The notes beneath the pieces were generated by a model, which worked only from the letters and a program-made list of their open reading frames with translations, had not been told where the DNA came from and did no database searches. Both the position numbers and the translations under genes were made by a program. DNA of 64,000 nt from Corythucha ciliata (lineage: Eukaryota > Arthropoda > Insecta > Hemiptera > Tingidae). Position 1 is the first letter of the stretch. Each line of letters opens with the position of its first letter. The stretch covers positions 21,204,001 through 21,268,000 of the forward strand of contig CM075941.1 of assembly GCA_038030265.1 (NCBI GenBank), in the 5' to 3' direction. Positions 49,401 through 60,980 of the stretch are shown piece after piece.

Positions 49401-52171
49401 AGCCAACGGTTTTCAGTCTTTGTGAGTTATTGACAAGCAAAAGTCATTTTTCAAGACATTTTTCCAAATATTATTGAGTTTGGTAATAATCGACTGATCA
49501 GTCGTTTGGACTAATTTCCCCGACTTTTGAGTTTCTTGGCGAGTATTCCCAATACTTTGAAAGGAAAACCAGCCAGTTTGGAAACTTTTGAATTTCTATA
49601 CGTGGCGTTAACAAGTTCTCAGGACAGGGGTGGGCAGAAGAATTCTGATGTTCTGGGGGAAGGGGCTTTATTAGTGAACCAAGTCTGTAGAACGGGACAT
49701 TTTAAAGAGGCAGCCCTGTAAAATGGGGTTTTCATCAAGTCAAAACCCGAATTTGGTGGTTTTTAACTAAAAAATCAATATTTCACCCGAAACTGACAAT
49801 TTTACTACAAAACTGACGATTTTACCCTAAAACTGATTCATTTTACCCACAAAACTCACGTTATACACAAAAAACTGGTGGTTTTTACCCCAAAACGGGA
49901 GATTTTACTCAAAATCAGACAATTTCATATCGTTCCTGGCGATTTCCTCTAAATCTTATGATTCTCCAAAAACAGACGATTTCACGTCAAAACTGACGTC
50001 TCTGACTTGAAACTGACAATTTAACCATTTTTTGGGGAGATTTCATTACAAAACTGGTGATTTTACCTCAAAACTGACGATTTTGCGCCATCCCAAAGCG
50101 CGTTATTTCCTAACTGGCGATTTTTTACGGTTTGCTAGTTTTTATCCAAAAACTTAAATTTTACCCTAAACCTACAATTTTCACTCCAACAATGATGGAT
50201 TTTAGGCGTTACGTTTCGCCCCCAAAAACTAAAAATTGCCCTACAAAACTGACGACTTTCTCCCTAGACTAAAGGCGGTGTTACTGTTACCACAAAACCG
50301 AATATTGTACCACATGATTGGAGATTTTAGCGAGGGTAGACTGGGCTTATTTTCACCCACAATAAAAGACTCCCGGAACTAGCCATTTCGCGAAATTAAA
50401 AACGAAGGTTGTTATTTAACAAGTAACTTGTGTAGTATTTAACAAGCGCTTGTTTGTTGGGAATTTAATGGCCTTTTTGGCAAAAACCTCCGTGAGTTCG
50501 TAACTTGTTTCAATCAGTTTTACCACTTATGACCGCCATATATCATATATCAAGTCTGGGGGGGGGGGGGCTTTCGTAGTTTTCTGCATGAATAGGCAGT
50601 CCTGTAAGGTGGAGGGGGTAAAAATGGCAGTTTCAAGGCGACTTTGCCAGTTTCTTGGCCAAAATTGACTAGTGACTAGGAGTAGGAGGTCATATGATTA
50701 CAGACGAGTTGAAGAAGGGTGAGCAGCTGTCCACATCCTTGCCCTGCTTTGGCTATACGCCCTTGGTCGAGAGGAAGAAAGGGCCCTCCCAACTCCGGGG
50801 ATGCCACCCCTGCTGGTCCTTCCAAGAGTCATTGGAGGACAAAAATCAACATAAAAAAACAACAACAGTAATTGACATTTTTTAGAGTTCATTTCAAGTC
50901 TTCTCAGGGTCATCCAACTGTTGCCCGACTGTGCCAATGCAGAACTCTCTAATGCCTTTGAACAGTGGAACACTAAGAAAAAAATCAGAATGGACGAACT
51001 GGAAAATAAGATCGACTCATTCAATATTGAAAAGGAAAAGAAGAAAATCGACGCCGAATTGAAACCCTGGCACGGGTACACCTTGAATAAGGCAATTCTT
51101 CAGAAACTCCTCAGAAAAGTGTACAACACCTGTAAGGATCAGTTGACTTGGAGAAAAGATGTCCTTGAAAAGTTTCAAGTAGCGTTGGCGTGATAATGAA
51201 TGCATGTAACATTTCGGCCACCACCCCTTTCACAATTTTTCCAGAATGAAATTAATGAATTTTGGATGGATCAGAACGAGTCAAAAGCAACTCTAGTGCA
51301 AAGAACTAGTGAAATAAACAATTTAATTTTTGTTAATTCGGACGTGAGAAGATTTGTAAGTAATTTGTACTATTATACTTCTCATTTCAAGCGCCTTGAC
51401 GAGCCACAATTAGAGGAAGGCAACACACCATATTTGAACTGTATCAAAGGTGCGAAGACAAAAAATGAGTCAAAAACACGCTTAAATTAAATTGGAATCG
51501 TTATAGACTATCTGAACATTGTCCACATGTCGATGGGTGAAAGTCTCGAGGAGTCGACGACTCAGAGCCCCGAGGAAATGTTTATTGAAGTCGAAAAGTT
51601 TAACTTCGAGGAGCTCGAATTAATCAGCGCCAATGTCGTGCAGTTTCTCAGAAATATGAAAGCTATTTATAGGGCTCTGTCCGAATTGATCGAAGGCGGT
51701 TACTTTCCTCCGGCCGAGGAAGTCACCGAAGAACATGTTCGTACCGATTTAAAAAAAAATTGTTAAAAGCAAAAACAAAAAAAATGCCCCCCCCCCTCTC
51801 GATCTTGAACTATCCAGGAAGAAGAATTCGTGTCGGTGTTTTTCTCGGAATTTCAGAAAAAAATTGAATCGTCGCATAAGGTAGTATCAAAGGAATGTGA
51901 ATCATTCACTGAAATTGCAATTTGCTTCTTAAAACTCTAGCTACTGAAAAATGAAATCAAACAAAGCCTTGCTGAGTGCAAGAAAGAATTTGACAGTGCC
52001 AACGACAATTTGCAAAGATGGAAGGACGAATGGATCTACCACGTTAAAAATGTCATTCGACTGTACTCTGTGGATCCAATTCTCGATGGACCACGTTCAT
52101 CGGTCAAACGCCTCGTAAATAAAATCAACCCAAGAAACGCCGTCCCCTATAATACTCCACCAATTCAATGA
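43448..52171 (+). CDS. Large multi-exon coiled-coil protein, CCDC180-like candidate
   Basis: Exons supported by phase: 43448-43523, 43582-43772, 43973-44170, 44240-44370, 44433-44718, 44778-44897, 45012-45127, 45182-45391, 45450-45669, 45723-45902, 45964-46083, one ending 47900, 47958-48403, 48496-48743, 48809-48932, 49058 to about 49200, about 49267-49350, 50886-51178, 51245-51449, 51507 to about 51740, 51818-51880 and 51941-52171. The product is about 1,350 residues, almost all charged helix ('LRLKLEARHTREIESAADAL', 'ELSNAFEQWNTKKKIRMDEL', 'EIKQSLAECKKEFDSANDNL'), with one basic segment ('KHRGHKSKMSKGS'). Size and character recall CCDC180, a ciliary/testis coiled-coil protein, but no diagnostic motif proves it. 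The true start may be upstream: a good acceptor (43420) precedes the first exon. The exon before 47900 and the region 49150-49270 are unresolved; the latter needs two frame changes. Confidence 0.75.
46191..46310 (+). pseudogene. Decayed duplicate of a coiled-coil exon
   Basis: About 115 bp repeats part of the 45450-45669 exon: both have 'ttggttagcatataaaaaag'-type starts, 'ggacctcgagcg' and 'agaaaaactcgct'. The copy lacks the flanking exon halves, has a homopolymer expansion (T run) and a poly-G run at its end, and its frame has a stop near the start. It sits in the following intron. Confidence 0.7.
47170..47420. repeat. Family A patch in an intron of the coiled-coil gene
   Basis: Units 'aatttggctccttcaaacct', 'aatttcacggatttttgctc' and similar at about 30-bp spacing, forward orientation. 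The sequence from about 46320 to 47170 shows only loose, low-complexity repeats ('aaactgtcaatt' type) and no recognised exon. Confidence 0.5.
47472..47660. repeat. Small foldback element with AGGGTTGCCAC ends
   Basis: 'agggttgccacaagg' at the left and 'ctgtggcaaccct' at the right are inverted copies; about 189 bp, non-coding, in an intron just upstream of the exon ending at 47900. Confidence 0.55.
49740..50300. repeat. Family C degenerate array in an intron of the coiled-coil gene
   Basis: About twenty diverged units of 20-26 bp of the type 'aaaactgacgattttaccc'. No reading frame is maintained through it. Confidence 0.6.
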
Positions 52172-52172
52172 T

Positions 52173-52178
52173 ATTAAA
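52173..52178 (+). terminator. Polyadenylation signal of the coiled-coil gene
   Basis: The variant signal ATTAAA begins one base after the TGA stop (52169-52171), implying a very short 3' UTR. PMPCA starts about 390 bp further on. Confidence 0.55.
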
Positions 52179-52567
52179 GTACATTCCAGAAACACGTTCA
52201 ACTTTGTTAGTGTCAGTGGAGGGGGGACTTCGTCAGTCGCTCCCTTGCCTGCTTAGCACTATTTTAGGCGTATTTTGAGTCATAAAATTAAACATATGAA
52301 CAAATTTTACCTTCAGAATAATAACGACGATTTTTACAAACAACGCGCATCAGAAATAGAAATCTTCCAGTCCAGAGCAACGTACTCAGGGAGGTGGCGG
52401 TCTCATGTGTAACTTCGGAACCAACTTGGGAAGGTTTGATAAACGTTTTTCCTTATCTCATCGTCGTGTGTGCTCTAGAACAAGGAGAATGAATTTTTGA
52501 CATTTCGCGTGTTATTTTAGTGATAATTAGTTGAAATTGTGGAAATATTTTTCATTTAAGTTTAAAA

Positions 52568-55500
52568 ATGACTGGTGGAATGAGGCGACTGAGTTCATTA
52601 GGACGACACGTTCTGGCTACTTCCAGGTAGACACCTTTTTTTTGCCGTCACATTTATAGCGTCGGTCAAACCGCTTTACTTTATTTTTGTTTCTACCCAA
52701 CAGCCTTAGAAAGAATTTATGGGAATCGAGGTGTCTGTCGTCTTCGGCGTCGAATTCTGACGAGCCTCCGTCGTCGTCTGGTAACAAGAAAAAAGTCAAT
52801 TCTTTCAAGCAACCGCCACTGTCGAGCCCGGCATCTGATTTGGCCGAAGCGAAATACGCGGAGTACAAAGAGTCGAGTTTGGGAAATGACACTAAGGTGA
52901 CGGTTCTTCCAAACGGGCTTCGCATCGCGTCGGAAAACAAATTCGGTCAATTTTGCACCATAGGAGGTAAGTCCCACTTCTGGAGGAGGAAAAAAAGAAT
53001 GCCTACAATGGATGTGGGGTGGGTATAATAGGGGTAATCTTTGTAGTTTTCAGAGGCGTAAATAACCAGGAAATATGTGTGGTAAGCTCTGGCAATGTTG
53101 CATCAGACTCGTCGATTTAGCGGGAGGCTTAGACAAGGGGTTCTCTGCCTTTATGATACGGCTTACCACCAATTTTAACTTTATTAGTATCAAAGGGTCG
53201 AGTGAAACGTATAAGGTCGCCGTCCCAGGTCTGGAATTAGCAAAAATGTACCTTAAAATTGAAAATTGGCTATCTAAATTAGCGTAGGCATGACATTGAC
53301 GCGCCTCCTTAGCGTCTCTGGCTGGACCAGGGTCCCAGGAAAACGGGCGCGGCTCGCATTGCCCGTCTTTTCGTTTCCAACGAGGCCATAGTGTTCACAA
53401 TAGCCTTTTTATCTTTGGTAATGAAATTCTACGTCATAATATCCAGTCTAACTCATTTTTTTGCTCTTCTACAACAAAATTTCTCTGGTTTGGCACATTC
53501 AAAACACAATTTCGCGGATTTTTTATATTTCAAACCCTAATTTCGCGTATTTAATTTTTTCTAACACCAAATTTCGTCGCCTCAGGTCTTTCTAAAATCA
53601 TCGCAGATTTTGTTAGTTCAAAAAACAAATGTGGATTTTTCAATAAGCACTTTCACGGATTTGGCTTGTAGTCGTCAATAAGAACTTAATAAAGGGGTTC
53701 ACCTTACATCGAAAGTGGTGTTTGATTTTTTTCTCTCGTATTGTTTTGGTGGGTTAGAAGTTAAGGAATTTGAGTTGTCGTCGTCCTAACCCCTGTGCTA
53801 ACTTCGGGGTAGGCGAAAACCCGTTTATTTTTCGGGATTTTCCGGGTTTAGGCAAATAACTTCTTTCCTATGCTTCCTAGATAAACAACAGCCATATTCA
53901 TATTATTAGATTACACAATACCCTAAATTATTCATCCTTTGGGTTTTTTTGTGCAACCAACATCAACGGAGCTATGAATCGCTAACAAAGAGGCAAAATC
54001 ACAACATACCTACGCAGCAAGACCCACAGTAAAGACTCACAGAAGACTAGATGTCTTGTAATGAAAGCCACAGCAGTGAAGACTGCTGATGATTTTTAGA
54101 CCAAGAAGTGCAGCTCAAGTACCTACTGAAGACCCAGTCGTGGCGGTTAGGGGGAAGAGTGAAGATTTTCTCCAAAACAAGAAAATGGGAATTCTTTGGG
54201 TTCACTTCAACCAAGTCATTTGATTGACCTGATCGCCCGTGAATTATTGATGAACTTGTTACATGTACGACCAGGAGACCATCACGGTAGGTATAGGTAC
54301 TCTATGTTACTCTCACATTGGCGTGTTCATGAATAACAATTAATTCTCTTACACATTGGTGTGCATCAATTCTTACGTATAGACGTTTGTGTAGGCAAGT
54401 TTCATTATTTTTTTTTCTAATATACCTATTTGTTGGCGATTCATAGCTCCGTTGATGTTGAAGGTAGATTTCACCACCATTAGTTAGGAGTTACCAAACT
54501 CGAACCTTGTTTACATGAATTATGACGCATTTTTTCCATTAAGTCTGAGTTAACGTAACTCAAACCTTAACTCTTGATGGTGAAATCCATTATAATATGA
54601 ATTATGTAGCTATTGTTCAGCTAGGAAGCACAGGAAATAAGTTAATCGCCTACAACCCGAAAAATAAACGGTTTTTCGCCTACCCCGAAGTTAGCACAGA
54701 GGTTAGGACGACGACAACTCAGATTCCTTAACTTCTAACCCACCAAAACAATACAAGAGAAAAAAAATCAAACACAACTTTCGATGTATAGCACAATGTA
54801 CTCATTGACTGGACTATTGCTCAAAAACCAAATTTTATGGGCTTGGCACTTGAAGCCCCCATTTCGCGGACATTAGCTTTTGGATTTGGCATGACTGAAG
54901 CCAGTGAAAGTACTGCCGGCCCCGCGAAATTGCTTTTTGAATGGGCTTACAGCGCGGAAATTTTTAATTTGATGCAGCGAAACCCGCGACATTGTTTTTT
55001 TTTATAAGCCAGTCCCTCAAATTTGGTACTTAATAGGCCAACCCCGCGAAATTAGAGTCAAACACGCCAAATCAGTATGTATTGAGTGGGCTAATCTTGG
55101 GCAATTTTGTATTTGAAAGGAGCCCGGCGGAAGTGTATGTAGGCCGAACCCGGGAAATTGATTATTATTATTATTATTTTTTTGGTTAGCCAGCCCCACG
55201 ATATTGATATTTGATGGGCCGAGCTCACAAAGTCCCATTTTTGAAAAAGCTGGACCCACCAAATTTGCTTTTGTAGTGGGTCACACCATCAGTATTGTTT
55301 TTCGGGCGTGCCAATCCCGTGAAGTTGGTTATGAATGGGCCAGACATCTGGAATTTGATTCTAAACTTAAGGTGTGAAATTTGTTGATCTTTTTAGGGAG
55401 CTGACCCCGAGAAATTGCTTTTAGACGTGCCAGATCTGCAAAATTTTGTTTTTGGAAGATCCAGACCGAAATTTTGTTTGAAGGAGCCAAGGCCGAAATT

Positions 55501-58500
55501 AATTATTGAATCAACCAAAACAGTGAAATTGAATTCTGTTAGATTCAGATCCGCAGAATTTGTACTCCAAAAGAGGCCAACCCGTGGAATTGCGTTTTGA
55601 AATGTCCCGAATCCGTGGAATTGCTTTTTCTTGAAACAGTCAGCCTTAAATCGGCTTTTTAGAAATTAAATCAAGCGAAATTGCCTTTTCAGGGAGTCAG
55701 TTTAGCGGAATTGGCTTTTTGAGTGTGCAAGAATGGGTTCTGTGAGTCAGTCGATAATACGCAAAATTTGTGATTTTAAAGGGCCAACCCTTGTTTGTGT
55801 AATACCCTTCCAGAAAACAGGCATCTCGTCATCTTTGATTGATTGACCAACAAAGTTCAAGTCAAATCTTCAGAAACTGTTTTCTGACTTGAAAACACGC
55901 GACAATTGAGCGCAATCCGTGCGATTGCAGCGGGTTTAGCGTAGGGGGCGGGTGATTTTCAACTTACATGCACAGATAGGACACTCAACGAGGACGCCAA
56001 ACGAAATTTGGTTTTGAAAGAACCAAATTCGGGACATTTGGTTATGGAATAGCAAACATCTTCGGCGAAATTGGTCTTTGACAGTGCCGAAATTCGTTTT
56101 CCGACGTTCGTTTTACGCCAGATTAGTCTTAAAAACTTAGCTAACCTGCGAAACTGAGTTTACAAATACCTTATGTCACCAAAAATTGGTTTTTGATCAA
56201 GCAAATCCCCAAAATTGGCGTTTAAAGGAGCCAAATCCACAAAATTTAGTATTGTAAGTGAAAAACCCCCTTAAATAGGGTTTAAAGAAGCCAATCAGGA
56301 AAGGAGTGAATCAGTGGGTTCTATCGCGGTCTTGTTCTCCGACTGGATCTTCATCGGGTAATTCCAATTACCGTCCCTTCCCAGAGGCGTGAGATGAGAT
56401 CAAGGTTATTACCGAGGGGAAAGTTTGTTTCGTGTGCGAAGGCGAAAAACGATGTTACGCCCCCCCCCCCACAGGTGGACGCGACTGGATTGTTAGGTCT
56501 TAATGGAAAGGTAGTCGATATTGGAAAAAGGCAAGTCTTCAATTAATAAAGACAAATTTTGAGGAGGTAAGAAGCTGTAACGTCCCTCACGACTGCTTAG
56601 TCTTGAAGGGTGAGTGTCCCTAAACCAAGATAGGCAACAACCTTCAAGACTCACTCAAGGAAATGGGAGTAGTTTTTTTCAGTTTTTACTCTAAGCCATG
56701 ATACTTTTGGTTGCCTTTTGCGACAGATAGTCATCTTTTTCGTGCCTTTTCAGTGATAATCGAGTCGGGCTCGCGATACGAAGTCGCCTACCCTAGTGGA
56801 ATTTCGCATTTTCTGGAAAAATTAGCCTTTCACGTAAGTTGTTCTTATGACAACGCCAACCGACTGAAAAATTTCAAGTTTGTCTATCTTTTTTACAGTC
56901 TACGTCTGAATACAGCGACAAGGATAAAATCCTTCACACTCTGGAAAAACACGGCGGCATTTGTGACTGCCTCGGTTCAAGGTACTTTCAAATTCCGGGA
57001 GGGGGGGGCGGAAACTTCCTTTCGTTTTTCCAACTCGTTGAATGTCTTTTTTTTTAAAGGGACACCTTCGTCTACGCGTCTTCAGTTGACCGCCGCGGAT
57101 ATGACACCGTCGTTCAGATTCTATCGGAGACAGTTCTGAGGCCTCGACTGACCGACAGTGAAGTGAGTTACTGAGGGAAGAAACAAAGCAAATTTTGACT
57201 CTTTTTTTGCTCTATCTTAGATTGAACTGGCGTCTCAATTCATCCGGTTTGAGTATGAAAACCTTATGACTCGACCCGAGCAAGAAGTGATTCTCATGGA
57301 TTTAATCCACGCTGTAAGGATCATAAAAACAACCAAATCTGGGGGGGAAAAAAATAATGTTTTTTTGGACTTTAAATTTCAGGCCGCCTACAGGGATAAC
57401 ACTTTAGGTCTTCCAAAAATATGTCCTCCGGAAAATGTTGATAAAATCAATCGGAAAGTCTTAATGACTTATTTGCAAAGCCATTATGTTCCTAACCGAA
57501 TGGTTATCGCTGGAGTTGGAATTGATCATGATCAACTGGTGGAGTCCGTTCAAAAGTAATTACTTTGGACAGTCATTCAATGCTTCATAATTGTGTACGG
57601 GCTTTTGTTTGTTTTTTTGAAGGCATTTTGTAGAGAATGAACCAATTTGGGGTAGAGATCCACCTAAAGTGAAGGTCGACGAATCTGTTGCTCAGTACAC
57701 TGGGGGAATTATAAAGGTAAAAAGTTTGTGTCACTCTCAGTCGTCCCACAAGAGTAATAACAATGGATGCATAAGGCTGAAGTCGTAGGAGCCTACATTG
57801 TCTGTCTTGCCTCGTTGAGGTGCGTTAAAAACGAACCGGTTTCGGCTGATCGCCATCTTCAGTGTCCGGAAGATTAACTGAAACTTTTTTTTTTTTTTTT
57901 TTTAAACTTTTAGTTTCATTTGTACTTTCAGACGCTGAAGATGGCGAGCAGCCGAAACCGGTTTGTTTTTAACGCACCTCAACGAGGCAAGACAGACAAT
58001 ACGGCTATAGCATAATGCATGCATTACCACTAACCCTCGTAGCTTAAGCGAAATCACTAACTATATCAGAAAAAACAATATTTCTTGTCACCGCAGGAAA
58101 TATGCCGAATTCCGGTACACCTCGGTCCGACAGAGTTTCCCGAATTGGCTCACGTTGTCATCGGCCTGGAGGGTGTGAGCCACCAGGATCCGGATTTTAT
58201 CGCTATGTGCGTTTTAAGTGTCATGATGGGCGGAGGTGGTAGTTTCAGCGCTGGTGGTCCAGGCAAGGGCATGTACACCAGGCTGTACACAAATGTCTTA
58301 AACAGGTTCGTCTTAATTTCCGGGAAATGCTTCAAGCGACTGTTGTGGGTGGTAGTGATGTTGACACCTTATTTTGATTTCAGGCACCCTTGGATGTTCA
58401 GCGCGACGGCGTACAATCAAAATTACGTCGACACCGGTCTCTTTTACATTCACGCAAGCGCTCCTCCGTCCAACGCTCGCGATATTGTCGAAGTTATAAG

Positions 58501-59179
58501 CCGTGAAATGGTTAATATGGCCGGCTCTGTGAGCGACGGTGAATTAAGGGTATGTGATTTTTCAAATTTCAGAATACGTTCAAATTTTTTTGTCTGTTGT
58601 TTCAACTTGTAGACCATAAACTTTTTTGAACCATACAGCCATGGTGTTTGGCCTTAGAGGTGAAGCGATAATGCTGATGAGAGGCACCGGGAATGGGCCC
58701 GAAATGCATTCATTAAAAAACACCATGGCTGTATGGTTCAAAAAAGTTTATGGTCTACGTAATTTTCGTTGTTTTTTAAAAAACTCGATAACACGGAATC
58801 TGTACATTCCAGAGGGCTAAAACTCAGCTACAGTCCATGATCCTAATGAATTTGGAAGCAAGACCCGTTTTATTCGAGGACATCGCTAGACAGGTGCTTG
58901 CAATTGGAAAAAGGAAACAACCAGCTCATTTCATCCAGGAAATAGGTACCCCCTCCCACTCGCATTTTCCTCTTCAAGCAAATTAAATATTTTCATGCCA
59001 CTTTTCCTTCAGAAAATATCACCAAAGCGGACATAGAACGAATCGCTCTAAGACTTTTAAAGTCCCAGCCGTCAGTCGCAGCTAGAGGCGACGTTGAAAA
59101 CCTTCAGGATTTGTCGGACATTCAAGCGTCGTTGAGTGGCAAAGAAGTGTCTAGTAGAAGTAGGCTTTCATTATTCTAA
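52568..59179 (+). CDS. PMPCA: Mitochondrial processing peptidase alpha subunit (complete, 12 exons, 540 aa)
   Basis: Exons: 52568-52626, 52704-52966, 56754-56833, 56899-56981, 57060-57162, 57221-57313, 57383-57555, 57623-57716, 58097-58305, 58384-58549, 58813-58945 and 59013-59179. Every junction is GT-AG, and the phases sum to 1,623 nt. The protein is the non-catalytic partner of MPP in the mitochondrial matrix, which removes import presequences. The N-terminus is basic and Ser-rich, as expected of its own presequence. 'HFLEKLAFH' (about residues 126-134) is the alpha-type remnant of the beta subunit's zinc motif HXXEH. The substrate-binding glycine-rich loop '[15 protein letters not shown]' is at about 361-375, and 'RAKTQLQSM' and '[15 protein letters not shown]' follow the human order. 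Length is close to human PMPCA (525). Introns are mostly 57-80 bp except intron 2 (3.8 kb of repeats) and introns 8 and 10, which hold MITEs. Confidence 0.96.
53470..53690. repeat. Family A patch in PMPCA intron 2
   Basis: Forward units such as 'caatttcgcggattttt' and 'tttcacggatttggctt' at about 30-bp spacing, just left of the TA-flanked foldback element. Confidence 0.5.
53707..54786. mobile_element. TA-flanked foldback element in PMPCA intron 2
   Basis: Arms of about 290-340 bp (53707-54000 and 54430-54786) are inverted copies, including 'catcgaaagtggtgtttg' against its diverged complement, and 'atcaacggagctatgaatcg' against 'cgattcatagctccgttgat'. TA flanks both ends. No coding capacity; the middle contains loose repeats. 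Confidence 0.7.
54830..55790. repeat. Family A array in PMPCA intron 2, reverse orientation
   Basis: About thirty units in the reverse sense ('gccaaccccgcgaaatt', 'gaattgctttttgaa'). The orientation is opposite to the patch at 53470-53690 on the other side of the foldback element. Confidence 0.6.
55990..56270. repeat. Family A patch, PMPCA intron 2
   Basis: Further reverse units ('aaatttggttttgaaagaac', 'aaaattggcgtttaaagg') before exon 3. The rest of the intron to 56753 shows no gene. Confidence 0.5.
57791..58006. mobile_element. Foldback MITE in PMPCA intron 8
   Basis: Arms of about 85 bp are inverted copies: 'attgtctgtcttgcctcg' against its complement, and 'aacgcacctcaacgagg'. Both arms, read outward from the loop, contain 'ctgaagatggcga' and 'cagccgaaaccggtt'. 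The loop includes a T run. It enlarges an otherwise small intron. Confidence 0.75.
58610..58757. mobile_element. Foldback MITE in PMPCA intron 10
   Basis: Arms of 42-45 bp, nearly perfect: 'tagaccataaacttttttga' and 'accatacagccatggtgttt' against their complements at the right. The loop is about 60 bp. It lies wholly within the intron between the exons ending 58549 and starting 58813. Confidence 0.8.
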
Positions 59180-59639
59180 CCCAATTTAAATTGTCAATGA
59201 TGATAATCGTTGCACACTTAATTATCAAACATTATAAAATATTTAAGAAATTTAGCGTTCCCGTAATCGAAGTCTCTTCCGGCAAATAACTCTTTTAGGT
59301 CGACCCATTCAAAGGTGCCGATAAGGCAATTTTGTCAGCGAAACGCCTAAAACCCTTCCTGTCTTTTGACCTAGCTTAAACCGAGGGTTCCGCAAAGTCA
59401 TTAGACTTTTGTATGGATGACTTGGCTACATTGTATTACTATCGAGGTTGCTATTGACGCTGATCGAATAGTAATTGACTCTGTTATTGCAGGATCATAC
59501 AGAACAGGCCTAGGAATGGAACGAAATGATCGACGTCCCGAATAATTAACAAAAATTAAAAACCTAATAAATTTTGTTTGATTAAGCTTGAAAAATAAAA
59601 TCATTCCACTTGAAGGCAATACGCACTTAGGTTGGGTCC

Positions 59640-59925
59640 GCCTTCGAAGTGGTGAGCCAAGGTTGTTGGGAGGGGAAGGGACGCTGTTCACCTTTCTGAG
59701 CGGGGTCCGGACAAATTGGTGGACGGTCATATTGGTGGATGGGAAAAATTCCCTCACCCACCAATTTGTCCGAAACACTTCGGACATATTGGTGGGCGGT
59801 CATATTGGTGGGTGAAGCCACCAGAATGTCCGGAGACTCCTTCGGACAAATTGGTGGGCCACCAATATGACCGTAGTTGGTTCCGGACAAAGCGGTGGGT
59901 CCGCCAGTATGACCGAACCATCAGG
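59640..59925. repeat. Short inverted and direct repeat array
   Basis: The motif 'cggtcatattggtgg' and the motif 'cggacaaattggtgg' alternate, in both orientations, at least eight times. This creates many possible hairpins and open frames on both strands that are by-products of the repeat. It lies between PMPCA exon 12 and the candidate alternative exon. Confidence 0.7.
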
Positions 59926-60040
59926 AGTTCGATTTCATCTGAAAATTTCTTGAATGTCCCTATCAAAGTAATCAAATAATTGATACACTTCCTCTCCATC
60001 TTATTCTTTCCTTCGAGAACTAATACAACCTTGTTCGCAG

Positions 60041-60108
60041 TTTCCGAAGGAAAGAAGAAGGAGAGGAAGTTTGCGGAGAAACAACCTGGAAAAAGGAGTT
60101 GTGAATAA
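60041..60108 (+). other. Candidate alternative last exon of PMPCA
   Basis: A strong acceptor ('cttgttcgcag') is followed by a lysine-rich frame, 'SEGKKKERKFAEKQPGKRSC', ending in TAA, with AATAAA overlapping the stop and an A-rich stretch just after. A phase-1 donor inside exon 12 ('agaa|gtaggc', about 59157) would join in frame. Human PMPCA has no such tail. It may equally be a leftover of another gene. Confidence 0.3.
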
Positions 60109-60817
60109 ATAATTGATAAAAAAAAAAGAAGTAATTATTTCCGAAAAACCGCAATTTCGCAATTTATTTCCTGTCAAATCAGACGTGTATGTGTGCCTTG
60201 TATAATGTTACATATTTTTCTGAAAGTTTAGGTTCAGCTATCTTTGTTGTAGAGAGGCAGGTAGGTAATTTTTTAGTATGCGTTAAAATTAATAAATTTT
60301 ATTTATTTGTTAAAAAAATATTTTTTGAAATTTTTGTGGTTACTGTTTCACTTCAAGTATGTGACATAACATGATACATACAAAATCTGAACATTGGGAA
60401 GAGTTAAAAGTTTTAGATAATTTGCTTGAGAAGTGAAAAAGACACATATACAGAACAAACTGATTTTTAGACGATTAGCGTTGCAGCAGCGCGAAAAATC
60501 ATCGGAGAGAAACACATCTGCCGCAGATATTTACAGATATAGTATTACTGTAGTTAATTAATTTGATGGAGAGGGGGGTAAGGTATTCTGTATAGGAATA
60601 GGCAATATTTTGGTAAATAAAAGACACCGCTAACGAACTCCATTCGATTCGAATCCAGATTATCACTTTGGGTAAAATTTGAGAGGCCTATAAGGGCTTT
60701 ATCAATTGCTGATGGTTAAGGTGTTGATCAAAAAATTCACCTGTTTTGTCATCAAAATAAAATAAGTATTATTTGGTAGTAGGCAGCTGCATATTATCTC
60801 AGAAATTATTCACTATA
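60109..60817. other. No gene recognised
   Basis: AT-rich sequence without recognised repeats, transposon ends or coding exons. Confidence 0.45.
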
Positions 60818-60980
60818 GGCCCGTGTACACACGGAGCGACTGAAAAGAAACTGTTTGGAAACTTGAGTTACAAACCAGTCACCTTTGAGCCTCTTCCATG
60901 TATTTTGACAAGACTCCACACACGGTAGTGACTGAAGTTTCCAAACAGCTTGGTTTCTTTTTAGTAGTTCCGTGTGTCCG
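60818..60980. mobile_element. Foldback MITE with GGCCCGTGTACACACGG start
   Basis: Left 'gcccgtgtacacacgg' pairs imperfectly with right 'ttccgtgtgtccgatc'; inner 'aaactgtttggaaact' pairs exactly with 'agtttccaaacagctt' apart from end bases. About 163 bp, non-coding. Target duplication is unclear. Confidence 0.55.

Noticed and set aside
59588..59999. Overlapping open frames on both strands rich in 'GHIGG' and 'YDRPP' words
   Set aside because: They exist only because a short inverted/direct repeat array lacks stops in several frames; there is no start context, splice signal or family.
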